A DNA stretch of 64,000 nt from Athripsodes cinereus (lineage: Eukaryota > Arthropoda > Insecta > Trichoptera > Leptoceridae), in NCBI GenBank assembly GCA_947579605.1, contig OX388314.1, positions 11,281,982 to 11,345,981 of the forward strand, written 5' to 3'. Made by a program: the position numbers and the translations under genes. Numbering within the stretch: position 1 is the stretch's first letter; each line of letters opens with the position of its first letter. Of this stretch, positions 51,701-54,830 are shown piece after piece. Below the pieces are notes generated by a model. That model worked only from the letters and a program-made list of their open reading frames with translations, was not told the origin of the DNA and searched no databases.

Positions 51701-54098
51701 TGGGTATCTCGTTGGGAGCTTCTGCGTCAGCCGGGTTTACTCCCGCCTGACGTGGAAGGGTCTTAGGGTTGGTTTTGCCCATTGCGGCGTTGGCGCGATA
51801 GCGAATTCGTGTTTTCGTTGTGTCGTCCTGTCTCCCTTGGTGGAGAGTAGGTTTGGGAGGTATGTCCCTTTTGGGAGGGTTTAATGTTTTCACACCATTC
51901 AGGCACTAGTGGCTCTCGGGCTCGCTCCCTCGAAACGCCAATTAACACGTTTCTGGACACCTCACCTCGGCCGTCTGTCACTACCAATTTATATACATCA
52001 TTTATTTATTCGATATTATTTCTGTTTTATTACTTGTGTTATTCTTGTCCTGTTCTATATATTTTTTACTAAATTGTTATTATTTTATATTTTATTTAAT
52101 AAACATCTTTCAAAAGGGACATTGAAGAGAGAGTGTTACTTAAAAGATTCCCACGATGGTGGTTTTAGCCGGTTGGCCCTTCAGGCTTACCCAATGGCCC
52201 GTTCATGAGGACAAATTTAGCTTAATTATGCGGATAAAAAGGAGTTCACAACTCCTGAGATATCCGGGTGGAGGTGGGTCTCTCTTCAATTCTCAATAGC
52301 ATGTGACAGGATTGTGTAATAAAGAACTGTGGAAATTTTTATATTATACCTACTATACTATACCCTCACGCCATGCCCCAAGTGGGGTAAGTATAAAGAA
52401 CGGAACGACAGATAGATATGTCTTTACATACTTCCTTCGCTTCCTCCACATACAGTTTCTCATGCACGTATGTCGATTCTTCTTACTCAACACACGGCCG
52501 TCCTTGAAAATTTCAAACTTTGAAAATTTGAAATCCACGTGATCAAGCCACGTGGTTCTCGGACATCCGCGCTTCCTCACACCCTTTCTTTCAGACAAGT
52601 ATATCCTCTTTGTCATTCTTACCTCGTTCATTCGTTCAACATGTTAAAAAAAACCGTAGCTAATGCATAACCGATAACAACCAATTTTACATAGAAATAC
52701 AAATATTTCAACTACAGTCATACAATCAATATACAGGGGGCGAGTTCATTGCGTGGGCGCTATTTTTTCTAATTCATGTCTGAAATTAATTATTTGTTTT
52801 ACAGATTGGAGAGGAGTTAAAAATGCAAGATATTTTACGCGAAGGAGTCTACACCTGTTTAGGTGGTCCCAACTTTGAAACTGTTTCAGAACTTAAAATG
52901 TTAAAAATGCTTGGCGTTGATGCTGTAGGAATGTCAACTGTGCATGAGGTAAATGTGCTTTCAATGTTAATCAATTTTAAAGACACTAAAAAAATCTTTT
53001 CCTTCCTAACGTTATACCTCCTCTATCCTACTTCTTGAATCCAGTATTGGACAGCCTGCATGATATACCAAAATCTTTTGGTTTAACATACATGTAGTAT
53101 ACTTGAGACTGACCGGGAACACCATCATTGGTGAAGGTCATAATAAAAAAAAAAAAAAAAACATACATGTAGCTATTAAATTACATAAGTCGAAAAGAAA
53201 ACTGATTGAAAAATTAATAAAATGAGTTCCTGTACATTTTTATCAAAAGGGTTGATGTCCATGAACACCATACCTTTGTTTATTTAGATGTAAGTGAAAA
53301 AGGTCATTCAGTTATATTCCCAACCTCCTACAATAGTGTTAATATTGTAAACAGATCATCACTAGTCTGAGTCAGTATAACACCCACGATTCTATTATAT
53401 ATAGGTATAAATATTGTTAAAAATCTTTTTAAACCCACTTCGTTGTCATCTGCCATATCAGGAATGTACACATTATAAATATCCTCCATAAAAATTATTC
53501 GTGGTCAGAGTCATGTGATGTTTGAAAGAACTTGTTGGGTGAATCGTGTATTATTTGTATTTAAATATTAATAATAATAATGGACTATTTATATGTGGCG
53601 CGCCGTGACTTTTCCTTAACAGCAGAGTTTTCAAATTGGTTCTAAATGTGGTGGTGGACTGATTCTCTCTCAGATCTTTGACTTCATTATAGGATATTGA
53701 CATCATTGTAGGATATTGACATCATTATTAGAGTAATTATTATCAAAAAGATCCAAACGTAAGAAGAGGAAAGAGGTGAAACATAATTATAGGTGATTCA
53801 TCACAAAGGAAAAATATCGTCTTTTGATTAAGACCGTGAAAGTTTTCAAAATCAACTATTGAATAAATAATTGCGTTAATTTTTCCATTAATTATTTTTT
53901 TAGGTAATAACAGCCAGGCACTGCGACATGACTGTATTCGCCTTCAGCCTCATCACCAACATCTGCACAGTGGATTACGATAGTCTCGCAGAAGCTAATC
54001 ACGAAGAAGTAATAGACGTTGGGAAACTGGCACAGGCCACACTTATTAAATTCGTAGCCAGACTTGTGCAACACATAGGAAAAAGTACTAAAAAATAA
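15072..54098 (+). CDS. PNP: Purine nucleoside phosphorylase 1 (PNP1), spliced
   Basis: Cytosolic purine-salvage enzyme that phosphorolyses inosine and guanosine to base plus ribose-1-phosphate. Coding exons are 15072-15088, 48090-48184, 50461-50639, 51093-51335, 52805-52948 and 53904-54098. All borders are AG/GT and intron phases are 2,1,0,0,0. The product is 290 aa, close to the 289 aa of vertebrate PNP. Active-site residues I can place: phosphate-site Ser35 in GSGMG, His66, Arg86 and His88 in [14 protein letters not shown], and Ala118 in NAAGG. Base and ribose sites: Tyr90, Glu203 in GGPNFET, Met221, Asn245 and His259. These equal human positions plus two throughout. The N-terminus MATHED-YTYE aligns with the start of vertebrate PNP. 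Intron 1 is 33 kb and full of transposons, so the 15072 start is inferred from reading frame, donor and promoter signals. The exon at 35534-35650 is the alternative. The five downstream exons are near certain. Confidence 0.8.
15593..15736. mobile_element. Short MITE with about 40-bp inverted arms
   Basis: The left arm TAGACAAATCGTACTTAGCG continues into ATCGACTACTAGCGAA. The right arm, read inward, is TAGACAAACACGCACTTGGC followed by GATCGACTACAAACGAA. A tRNA-like B box lies immediately to the right. No coding sequence. Confidence 0.6.
15740..15800 (+). mobile_element. tRNA-derived SINE fragment (B box)
   Basis: ACGGGTTCGAGTCCAGCTGC is a good Pol III B box (GGTTCGAGTCC) and is followed by TGACTTATTCTGTC. 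No A box or cloverleaf, so it is a SINE piece and not a tRNA gene. Confidence 0.45.
16206..19181 (-). CDS. LINE ORF2: AP-endonuclease/reverse transcriptase, intact 991 aa
   Basis: This protein nicks the target site and reverse-transcribes its own RNA. The apurinic endonuclease-like domain covers about residues 55-270: HINAQS (Asn59), ISESWL (Glu86), [17 protein letters not shown] (191-194), LIDHII (235-236) and SHHD (257-260) supply the metal and catalytic residues. The reverse transcriptase follows: PIPKK...[10 protein letters not shown] (about 531-551), [12 protein letters not shown] with Asp615 (motif A), [18 protein letters not shown] (672-689) and LYADDLQIY with the YADD core at 702-705. 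The C-terminal part resembles other CR1/L2 ORF2 tails. No internal stop. The start is the first Met in the open frame. It has no link to PNP function. Confidence 0.93.
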   Translation of the reverse strand: MSLSPTSAPFPDTLHSLFSPTGAVNSLDSSCGGTYDLHSVLSQSFNNLSSKHLGVCHINAQSVARHHHEIISSFSDVDIHALLISESWLKPTLPSSLFLLPGFSLIRNDRVERRGGGVCVYLRENLPYKMVCQSSPGVHGALEYLFIEVTFLHSVVVLGVVYAPPCSDYFNEFERILEDISSSYTNVIIMGDFNTCLMKHDSRATRLNQLVSTCNLRILPLQPTHILNNSKSLIDHIIVSQERMVKHHGQLSAPGFSHHDLIFLHYSMKTPRPKPKIVLMRSLRCVDNETLVYDAERLNWSDIGQAPTVDEKVNLLNDKIISLLNKHAPLKRIRIKNRTVMWLTDDIRRLMARRDRAHVKHRLSPNEENWNNYKSLRNSCSKVCRKARIAHTLQSFSNLSQAQIWRRLDSLGMSNNTNSYSAINLNPDTFNAHFASPPFTLDTAVRTATLHEMHASGPANVPSFEFSLVTEGDVERVIGSIKSKTTGCDEIPIAFVERFLNLVIPQLTHIINFSLSNNIFPTVWKRACVVPIPKKAQPADPSDYRPISVLPFFSKVLEKIAYLQLKNHLSENNILNVFQSGFREGHSTTSALIKITEDVRWAMEDQQVTQLTLLDFSSAFNSVDTDLLIASLKNINVSQSCVDWFASYLKDRRQCVRLCRGVESGWVTLTAGVPQGGILSPLLFSLFINPIVKQLPCRYHLYADDLQIYTHAKLHNISSAIYSTNECLQQISNWASAHGLLLNASKTQTIFIGSLHSISRLKNMNLPPTTMNSVAIPSSATVKNLGIIMDQRLSWQHQFNTLKKKFFYKFHTLKMLQKFLPTKVKILLVQSLLLPIIDYADIVYVDMNQDLIDKLDRLQNVGIRFIFNLKKTDHISEYRNTLKWLTVRQRRELHLLTFVHNALYAGSTPYYIKEAFEYLASHGLPLRSNNQRILSIPAHGTTFISKSFAVQGARCWNNLPSKFRLTQSLTSFKRAVKDKMISTNTNTASET
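19182..21045 (-). other. 1.86-kb spacer between LINE ORF1 and ORF2
   Basis: No ORF over 90 codons fits either LINE protein. The half next to ORF2 is AT-rich with many CA/ACA steps on the plus strand. 20560-20930 is clearly GC- and CpG-richer than its surroundings. I saw no inverted repeats marking a nested transposon. It may be native to this LINE family or an old insertion. Confidence 0.5.
21046..22158 (-). CDS. LINE ORF1: PHD-type zinc finger, coiled coil, FP-like C-terminus, intact 370 aa
   Basis: Probable nucleic-acid-binding chaperone of the same LINE. Cysteines and histidine at 28, 31, 43, 46, 51, 54, 75 and 78 form a C4HC3 PHD-like finger. Residues about 81-140 are Ser/Thr/Ala/Gly-rich and probably disordered. 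Residues about 145-205 ([18 protein letters not shown] and on) look like a coiled coil that would drive multimerisation. From about 208 the segment IEIRGIPEL...[10 protein letters not shown] is RRM-like. The end ([20 protein letters not shown]) resembles the FP-type C-terminal domain of many insect LINE ORF1 proteins. An earlier in-frame Met is the annotated start; the Met at residue 21, just before the finger, is an alternative. Confidence 0.85.
   Translation of the reverse strand: MPVGALFFFIRSTVKPVFPAMKGRTSCCLKCRNGISPSKRMKCLRCLADYHYGCVGETDSSFKRMSKMNLAQWRCLDCKAADPRSNLSTPHASSEASAVYQTRSTTSNTSSPSVGETASSSPSVGVAAGAGGAGSAVLGLDCRLMTLEERVQALMSMVQTLQEASEEKDRRIQDLERKLNHVAKIDDLTSVKEGLEELRVKNEHQERNSYKDVIEIRGIPELVDETIQQRRSVVENICKVIGHDLQRSEIAEIRRYAGGKRVGRASAMAVRLSSNIARDEFLLAVRQYNRNKTVDKKLNSAILGVEGPAAPVFISEGLTPRARHLLYLARLKKKEKNYAYLWTRDGRVLIKKDNDARPIHVDSIEKIENL
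22365..22740. other. No feature recognised
   Basis: Sequence just upstream of the LINE 5' end, AT-rich, no motif. Confidence 0.4.
22745..22855 (-). mobile_element. tRNA-derived SINE, minus strand
   Basis: The minus strand reads CCGACCACGTGGTGCAACGG (A-box region) and then GGTTCGATTCCCAACTGGG (B box), followed by a TTCGTAAGGAATTTTCGC tail segment. The spacing fits a tRNA-derived Pol III promoter. Confidence 0.65.
23217..23345 (-). mobile_element. Diverged LINE 3' UTR fragment
   Basis: Shares the (g)gcaagtttatcgca..gcgatatcttccaac..aaccca order with the LINE 3' end at 15.9 kb, but with a different tail (TTATTATTATT). Probably a sister subfamily. Confidence 0.6.
23689..24663 (+). mobile_element. 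hAT element (ZBED5-like), internally deleted, with perfect 8-bp TSD
   Basis: Ends are CAGTGTTCCGCAAA and TTTGCGGAACACTG, flanked by identical GTCTATAA copies (23681-23688 and 24664-24671). Terminal repeats and 8-bp duplications are diagnostic of hAT. The 975-bp body holds only the C-terminal half of a transposase, so the element is a deletion derivative, although its ends are intact. Confidence 0.95.
23770..24525 (+). pseudogene. hAT transposase C-terminal half (ZBED5/GTF2IRD2-like), broken
   Basis: Three frame segments in order: [20 protein letters not shown]...LWNSHA (to about 24070), [17 protein letters not shown]...WVRNPFSDN...[14 protein letters not shown]...ATTYLC (to 24381), then [20 protein letters not shown] and KQAHISH. 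A frameshift near 24074, a stop in place of the Glu expected after TTYLC, and another shift near 24420 inactivate it. The order is that of the hAT dimerisation region in ZBED5-like proteins. The BED finger and the N-terminal part of the catalytic core are gone. Confidence 0.88.
24736..24960. mobile_element. 225-bp hAT-like MITE
   Basis: Tips are CATGGGTGGAC and GGTCACCCATG, flanked by similar 8-mers TTCTATAT and ATTTATAT (6 of 8). The interior block TCCTATACCATTTTGAAAAT recurs in the element at 55054-55620, so both belong to one family. Non-coding. Confidence 0.65.
25140..25280 (+). mobile_element. LINE 3' end fragment, plus orientation
   Basis: Contains GATAAACTCGCCC, TTGAATTGTA and CAATGTACAGTGAAGAATAA followed by AGTAAATAAA. 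These match the reverse complement of the 15.9-kb LINE tail. Confidence 0.6.
25885..26456 (+). mobile_element. LINE 3' end with short ORF2 tail
   Basis: About 55 codons ending at TAA 26140-26142 ([33 protein letters not shown]) resemble the extreme C-terminus of CR1/Jockey-type ORF2 proteins. A CT-rich 3' UTR and an A-rich tail (26428-26456) follow. Heavily 5'-truncated. Confidence 0.55.
26596..26985 (-). mobile_element. R1-clade LINE 3' UTR copy
   Basis: The reverse complement matches the 3' UTR of the element at 51403-52289: AAAAGGGACATTGAAGAG, GGTTTTA..CGGTCGGCCCTTCAGG, TGATATCCGG and GTGGGTCTCTCTTCAAT occur in the same order. Non-coding copy on the minus strand. Confidence 0.75.
26990..27820. 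other. Unrecognised, possible Helitron-like piece
   Basis: ACTAGTTTTAGTAACCCGGC at 27501 and CATCGGTCGGGCTTAA resemble the ends of a common insect repeat. Three diverged repeats of about 95 bp (AAAACC..GAAGTTTGACACTCTACAT and similar, 27600-27840) follow. Confidence 0.3.
27826..28085 (+). pseudogene. CR1/L2-like RT C-terminal fragment
   Basis: [34 protein letters not shown], then after a frameshift [20 protein letters not shown] and ALHGMSPV. This is the DYCN..GLP...AARLI...LHWLPV pattern of CR1/L2 LINE tails. Broken by at least one frameshift. Confidence 0.8.
28240..28330 (+). mobile_element. tRNA-derived SINE fragment
   Basis: GGTTCAAGTCCCGTCCAG is a B box, preceded by a diverged head (AATTGGACAAAGCACTTCTC). 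No cloverleaf can be drawn, so it is not a tRNA gene. Confidence 0.5.
28996..29219. mobile_element. Palindromic MITE, about 224 bp
   Basis: Arms TCTGCAGGGTTACTCTTGAC and (read inward) TCTGCAGGGCTACTCTTGAC continue into GATCTTAATCTAGTCTTGAT and GATCATACGACGCACGAAG on both sides. Because CTGCAG is itself palindromic, it cannot be told whether it is part of the tip or the target duplication. A half copy lies at 33072-33142. Confidence 0.75.
29565..30215 (+). pseudogene. RTE-like reverse transcriptase, C-terminal third, decayed
   Basis: Segments in order: [67 protein letters not shown] and LREAKA. Several stops and shifts. This is the tail of the RTE-like endonuclease/RT family also seen at 5950 and 63858. 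A GA microsatellite (30209-30228) follows. Confidence 0.75.
30923..31032 (-). mobile_element. SINE family A copy 1 (tRNA-derived)
   Basis: The minus strand reads GTTCGTCGGTAGCCTGGAGG (A box TAGCCTGGAGG), GGTTCGATCCCAGGTGCCGG (B box), then a hairpin TGGGTTTATAAC/AAAACCCA. It lacks about 60 bp present in copies 2 and 3. Confidence 0.8.
31105..31212 (-). pseudogene. LINE ORF2 C-terminal fragment
   Basis: AGTAAACCATTTCAGGG..GGATATT.AGAAATTTGGTCAG...GCGAATAAGATCC parallels 16524-16640 inside ORF2 of the intact LINE. A short decayed piece of a relative. Confidence 0.55.
31850..32085 (+). pseudogene. R1-clade LINE RT C-terminal fragment, frameshifted
   Basis: Parallels 51470-51720: CTAGCGG.CGATCCGTGGT, TGTTTGTGGG-like TGCTTGTGGGATTGG, GAAGCATATCCTACGGGA and CCGAGGAATTTCAGGGC. 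Frameshifts and deletions. A short MITE fragment follows at 32090-32140. Confidence 0.65.
32090..32140. mobile_element. Family P MITE fragment
   Basis: ACGAAACGAAAACGTAACGC, TAAAATGTATTTTA and ACTAGGCCCA match the right arm of the 39179-39374 element. Confidence 0.65.
32724..33060 (-). mobile_element. RTE-like tail repeat, minus strand
   Basis: CCCTCACGCCATGTCCCAAG, GGGGTAGGCAGAGAGAACGG and ATTCATACAGTTTCTCATA recur at 33878 and 52357. The minus strand translates to the MRNCM...[10 protein letters not shown] tail with stops. Confidence 0.7.
33072..33142. mobile_element. Half copy of the 28996-29219 palindromic MITE
   Basis: GTGCGTCGTATGATCAAGAT, then CAAGACTAGATTAAGATCGT and TGTCAAGAGTAGCCCTGC, match the right half of the full element. 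Confidence 0.7.
33270..33742 (+). mobile_element. Retroelement 3' end with poly(A) run of about 43 bases
   Basis: A 60-codon open end ([30 protein letters not shown], stop 33450-33452) is followed by about 245 nt of T-rich 3' UTR. The UTR contains facing CTCCCCTCCTT and AAGGAGGG. The long pure A run is at about 33700-33742. There is no AATAAA near the run. It looks like a young LINE 3' end of a family I do not recognise; a processed pseudogene is possible. Confidence 0.45.
33878..34098 (-). pseudogene. RTE-like LINE tail, minus strand (72 codons open)
   Basis: [40 protein letters not shown] and [15 protein letters not shown] on the minus strand. This is the clearest copy of this tail. It is 5'-truncated and embedded in other repeats, not a host gene. 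Confidence 0.75.
34130..34305 (+). mobile_element. SINE family C copy 1
   Basis: TGAGGCTTGCCACCCATCCT, GAATGTCTTGATTTTAAATT, GCTGGCTACCCCACTTGTGG and GATATGCCGTGATGGTATAG run to a TAGTAGTAG tail. Other copies: 40905, 42045, 42466 and 43312. Confidence 0.75.
34310..35400. other. No feature recognised
   Basis: AT-rich DNA upstream of the alternative PNP1 exon. No conserved frame. Confidence 0.4.
35534..35650 (+). CDS. PNP: PNP1 alternative first exon or cassette exon
   Basis: An ATG at 35538 opens 37 codons plus two bases and ends at a GTAAGT donor in phase 2, again matching the exon at 48090. Used as a first exon it gives a 322-aa PNP with a polar, acidic/basic N-terminal extension. The sequence just upstream, TTTCTATAG ending at 35533, is a possible acceptor. 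Counted from there the exon is 117 nt (39 codons), symmetric 2-2, and in frame with exon 1 at 15072, so inclusion would give 329 aa. A TATATAAAA at 35407-35415 could serve a separate promoter, but its initiator is weak. Which form is used cannot be decided from sequence. Confidence 0.6.
36059..36130 (+). repeat. 25-bp tandem repeat, about 2.7 units
   Basis: GTCAATTTTGTGAAATAACT plus TAACC repeats with CAATTTTGTG starting at 36061, 36086 and 36111. In PNP1 intron 1, 0.4 kb after the alternative exon. Confidence 0.9.
36135..39170. other. No feature recognised in PNP1 intron
   Basis: AT-rich with many TAATATTAT words. Short frames have no splice or family support. Confidence 0.5.
39179..39374. 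mobile_element. 196-bp palindromic MITE (family P), copy 1
   Basis: Tips GGCCTAGTCAAAACACATTT and, read inward, GGCCTAGTGAAAACACATTT. The arms continue through AAGCGTTACGTTTTCGTTTC, CGAGG and GCGTCAATTTTCG to the centre near 39276. The element is one long hairpin. Copy 2 is at 62499-62694 and a fragment at 32090-32140. Confidence 0.85.
40128..40292 (-). mobile_element. SINE family A copy 2
   Basis: Same A box (TAGCCTGGAGG) and B box (GGTTCGATCCC) on the minus strand. The body runs through CACGACACAAGCTTTTAGC and GGTGTATAAAGTTGTATTTG to the terminal hairpin around TGGGTTT. Longest clean copy together with copy 3. Confidence 0.85.
40338..40590 (+). mobile_element. Composite LINE debris
   Basis: CGACTCCTGAGATATCCGGG matches the R1-clade 3' UTR at 52243-52265. 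GTTGTGGAAGAATGCGTGTA and GACGTTCCGTTCTCTCTGCC match two separate parts of the RTE-like tail repeats. No intact frame. Confidence 0.5.
40905..41105 (+). mobile_element. SINE family C copy 2, decayed
   Basis: GAATTGGTCCTCACT, CGACGAGGTTTGCCACCCAT and TCTGAATGTCTTATTTTTTA follow the family order. The 3' end is broken after GCTGACCCG. Confidence 0.65.
41110..42040. other. Mostly unrecognised
   Basis: 41128-41200 (ACATCTCCCGCAGGTCCTTT, ACAGGACACAGGGTTCATC, then ACCATAATACAATAAA) looks like a minus-strand LINE 3' end of another family. The rest is AT-rich. Confidence 0.35.
42045..42215 (+). mobile_element. SINE family C copy 3, decayed
   Basis: AGACATTCAAGATCTTGAAT, GTCTGCTGGTTACCTCAGTT and AAGCCGTGATAGTGTAGTAA give the family outline with many changes. 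Confidence 0.5.
42466..42706 (+). mobile_element. SINE family C copy 4, longest
   Basis: Extends upstream through CACCCGGTAAAGAATTGGTC and GTTTTCGAGTGTCCTGTAAA, then GGTTTGCCACCCATCCTGAA and CTACCCCACTTGTGGGATAT to TAGTAGTAGTA. Best copy for defining the body. Confidence 0.75.
42710..43310. other. No feature recognised
   Basis: AT-rich spacer between two SINE family C copies. Confidence 0.4.
43312..43556 (+). mobile_element. SINE family C copy 5, with tRNA-like head
   Basis: TGTGGCCTAATGGTAAGAGA is a strong tRNA A box, and TTCTGGAATTGAAATAC sits where a B box (GGTTCGAATCC) is expected. The family C body follows (GATGAGGTTTGCCACCC, GGTTACCCCACTTATGGGAT). This head shows that family C is tRNA-derived. 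Its 3' end is the first unit of the adjoining tandem array. Confidence 0.7.
43501..44064 (+). repeat. 113-bp tandem array, five units, derived from a SINE tail
   Basis: GTTTGCTGGTTACCCCACT starts at 43508, 43621, 43734, 43847 and 43960, an exact 113-bp period. Each unit holds the SINE family C 3' end (GGGATTTGCCGGGAT..TATAACGGTAGTAGTCGTG) plus about 60 bp of AT-rich flank (TATATAAATAACAATGCAA). Units differ by only a few bases. No coding capacity. Confidence 0.95.
44070..44810. other. No feature recognised
   Basis: AT-rich spacer after the tandem array. Confidence 0.4.
44817..44985 (-). mobile_element. SINE family A copy 3
   Basis: Same order as copy 2 with about 90% visible identity. The B box is slightly changed (GGATCGAACCACGG on the plus strand). 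A short related piece (CACAGTAAGC...TGTGTCGTGA) lies at 11307-11331. Confidence 0.85.
45330..46475 (+). mobile_element. 5'-truncated non-LTR retrotransposon with TAAAA tail
   Basis: Starts abruptly just before the RT YADD motif. It runs through a 255-codon open C-terminal frame, about 265 nt of 3' UTR and a (TAAAA)n tail at 46436-46475. No target-site duplication recognised. Confidence 0.85.
45332..46171 (+). pseudogene. LINE ORF2 C-terminal part (RT fingers/thumb), 5'-truncated
   Basis: [20 protein letters not shown] (catalytic YADD), [50 protein letters not shown] and [13 protein letters not shown] follow the order of Jockey/CR1-type reverse transcriptases. The frame stays open to TGA at 46169, so the copy is recent, but the endonuclease and most of the RT are missing. 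It is in PNP1 intron 1 on the sense strand. Confidence 0.88.
46963..47759 (+). mobile_element. Unclassified DNA transposon, 797 bp, 31-bp TIRs
   Basis: Tips GAATCGTGTATTTCAGAAA with ccccaaaactcc, and read inward from the right GAATCGTGTATTTCAGAAA with gcccaaaactcc: 30 of 31 identical. Flanking AAAT on both sides (46959-46962 and 47760-47763) may be the target duplication. The interior repeats the motif TGTATTGCAGAAACACC with AAAATCC at 47117, 47150 (inverted) and 47528, plus a partial unit at 47064. The centre encodes a short open frame. Confidence 0.8.
47196..47447 (+). CDS. Short ORF inside the 797-bp transposon, possible transposase C-terminus
   Basis: An 83-codon frame. The segment [20 protein letters not shown] followed by an acidic end ([11 protein letters not shown]) looks like the acidic C-terminal tail found on some insect transposase-derived proteins, where a conserved lysine pair, an Ile-Pro and a Phe-Tyr recur. 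There is no catalytic triad, so it is at most a remnant of a longer gene. Function not recognised. Confidence 0.35.
   Translation: MIMHLIIDQDHSFGLRNSNRDIIRFPTKTACTQGCIPINTLKMQDIKKLEKYIPDEEGISAFYTEIFDWPTCDPNKDASPDED
48090..48184 (+). CDS. PNP: PNP1 exon 2
   Basis: Follows a CTTTTTCAG acceptor and runs [14 protein letters not shown]... to GSGMG, which holds the phosphate-binding serine. It is 95 nt, the same as PNP2 exon 2, with donor GTAAAT in phase 1. Confidence 0.93.
48280..49975 (-). mobile_element. R4/Dong-like LINE with restriction-like endonuclease, 5'-truncated
   Basis: Lies in PNP1 intron 2, 0.1 kb after exon 2, antisense. The 3' end has an A tail (T11 at 48280-48290). The copy begins just upstream of the RT YMDD motif. 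Decayed by several stops and frameshifts. Confidence 0.8.
48700..49965 (-). pseudogene. RT-RLE polyprotein fragment (YMDD...CCHC...PD-D)
   Basis: In minus-strand order: [20 protein letters not shown] (RT catalytic YMDD), [34 protein letters not shown], a GGR end, [38 protein letters not shown] (C-x2-C...H-x4-C knuckle), then [20 protein letters not shown]. The last is the PD...D core of the restriction-like endonuclease. This order defines R2/R4-type elements, and the YLIDIAVP wording is closest to the R4/Dong group as I know it. Frame breaks near 49257 and 49430 show that it is dead. Confidence 0.8.
49980..50455. other. PNP1 intron 2, 3' part
   Basis: AT-rich, ending in the exon 3 acceptor. 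No repeat recognised beyond the LINE. Confidence 0.4.
50461..50639 (+). CDS. PNP: PNP1 exon 3
   Basis: 179 nt, from a TTTTCAG acceptor to an AAG/GTAATA donor in phase 0. Encodes [20 protein letters not shown] and [14 protein letters not shown], with the catalytic-site His, Arg, His and Tyr. Confidence 0.95.
51093..51335 (+). CDS. PNP: PNP1 exon 4
   Basis: 243 nt (81 codons, phase 0/0). Starts [10 protein letters not shown] and carries NAAGG (ribose and phosphate contacts) and the [13 protein letters not shown] signature, ending at GTAAGT. Confidence 0.95.
51403..52289 (+). mobile_element. R1-clade LINE 3' end with 16-bp target-site duplication
   Basis: Flanked by TTCTCAATAGCATATG (51387-51402) and TTCTCAATAGCATGTG (52290-52305), 15 of 16 identical. 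This gives exact borders in PNP1 intron 4. It contains the last 93 codons of ORF2 and about 590 nt of 3' UTR, with no poly(A). The last segment is bracketed by facing CATTGAAGAGAG and CTCTCTTCAAT. Confidence 0.9.
51411..51695 (+). pseudogene. R1-clade ORF2 C-terminus, open
   Basis: [20 protein letters not shown], then [18 protein letters not shown] (C-x-C-x7-H-x4-C zinc knuckle) and [16 protein letters not shown] with a stop at 51693-51695. This is the C-terminal region of R1/SART/TRAS-type ORF2. It was open when truncated, so the insertion is fairly young. Confidence 0.8.
52357..52650 (-). mobile_element. RTE-like tail repeat, minus strand, in PNP1 intron 4
   Basis: CCCTCACGCCATGCCCCAAG, GTATGTCGATTCTTCTTACT and CAAGCCACGTGGTTCTCGGA. 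The minus strand gives [20 protein letters not shown] and [10 protein letters not shown]. It carries an internal duplication around ATTTCAAACTTTGAAAATTT. Confidence 0.7.
52715..52775 (-). mobile_element. LINE 3' UTR fragment in PNP1 intron 4
   Basis: CATACAATCAATATACAG and GGGGCGAGTTCATTGCG resemble the 15.9-kb LINE tail block. It ends about 30 bp before PNP1 exon 5. Confidence 0.5.
52805..52948 (+). CDS. PNP: PNP1 exon 5
   Basis: 144 nt, phase 0/0, acceptor TTTACAG and donor GTAAAT. Carries GGPNFET with the Phe-Glu pair of the base pocket and GMSTVHE. Confidence 0.95.
53098..53159 (+). mobile_element. 62-bp poly(A)-tailed retro-insert with 13-bp TSD
   Basis: AACATACATGTAG occurs at 53085-53097 and 53160-53172. 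Between them lie about 45 bp (from TATACTTGAGACTGACCGGG) and an A tail. This is a target-primed insertion of a very short RNA 3' end; the source family is not recognised. Confidence 0.8.
53175..53900. other. PNP1 intron 5, remainder
   Basis: A short tandem duplication GGATATTGACATCAT at 53690-53726 and nothing else recognised. Confidence 0.5.
53904..54098 (+). CDS. PNP: PNP1 exon 6 (terminal)
   Basis: 64 codons plus TAA after a TTTTTTTAG acceptor. Contains ITARHCDM, the base-contacting Asn in SLITN, and EANHEEV with the ribose-contacting His. The C-terminus ends in a lysine-rich tail. Confidence 0.95.
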   Translation, partial: VITARHCDMTVFAFSLITNICTVDYDSLAEANHEEVIDVGKLAQATLIKFVARLVQHIGKSTKK

Positions 54099-54266
54099 GC
54101 TACGAGTATTGGATTGGGAAACATTTTCTATACAAAAAATATATTTAAGACATGTACATATATTTTTAATGAGTTGAATAACTGATTGAGGCAAAATCAT
54201 AATACATTATAATTATAATTAAAAAAAAACATTATCTTATTAACAAACTTTTTACATCATGCTGCC

Positions 54267-54308
54267 ATCGTCAGGCAAAAGTAAAGGACTTTACTTTTGC
54301 CTGACGAT
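54267..54308. repeat. Perfect 20-bp hairpin in the PNP1 3' UTR
   Basis: ATCGTCAGGCAAAAGTAAAG, a 2-nt loop (GA), then its exact reverse complement. It lies 170 nt after the PNP1 stop and before the poly(A) signal, so it should be transcribed. Confidence 0.9.
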
Positions 54309-54341
54309 GAGAGCGGAAGCTCTTGAAAACTGGCTCGCAAA

Positions 54342-54351
54342 AATAAATAAA
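54342..54351 (+). terminator. PNP1 poly(A) signal (AATAAATAAA)
   Basis: Two overlapping AATAAA hexamers lie 244 nt after the PNP1 stop and are the first clear ones downstream. A near-perfect hairpin (54267-54308) sits in the predicted 3' UTR just before them. Confidence 0.5.
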
Positions 54352-54830
54352 GTCAATAGTGGAATAACTATATATCTTGTTTCATTTTAAAAATTAAAAA
54401 ATTATTAACATTCATTGTGTTTTCTCTTCAAAAATATAAAAGCTAAATAACGTTCTTTCGTTATAAAGGTATTCACGATATTATAATATTACACATTAGT
54501 TCATGACTTTAATCTTAACAATTGTATCTATTTGTCATTAATAAATTTGTATTGTCTAAATTGAATATAATATAAATTATTATTAATGAAATCAAATTTT
54601 ATTTACAAGTGGCTTAAAAGCATATACGTACTAAAGCTAATATTTACAAAAGATACACGATGTGATAAAAACTTTTATTTACACAAAAATTACTACCAAC
54701 AAGTTATTTGTGATTTTTGTACACTCAGTACACTTACCTACTCATTTTATCCTACCTACTTTTTGTTTACCTATTTATGAAGAACAATGATAAAATGTTA
54801 TCCTTTAAGATTTAATTTAATGGTTGTACT

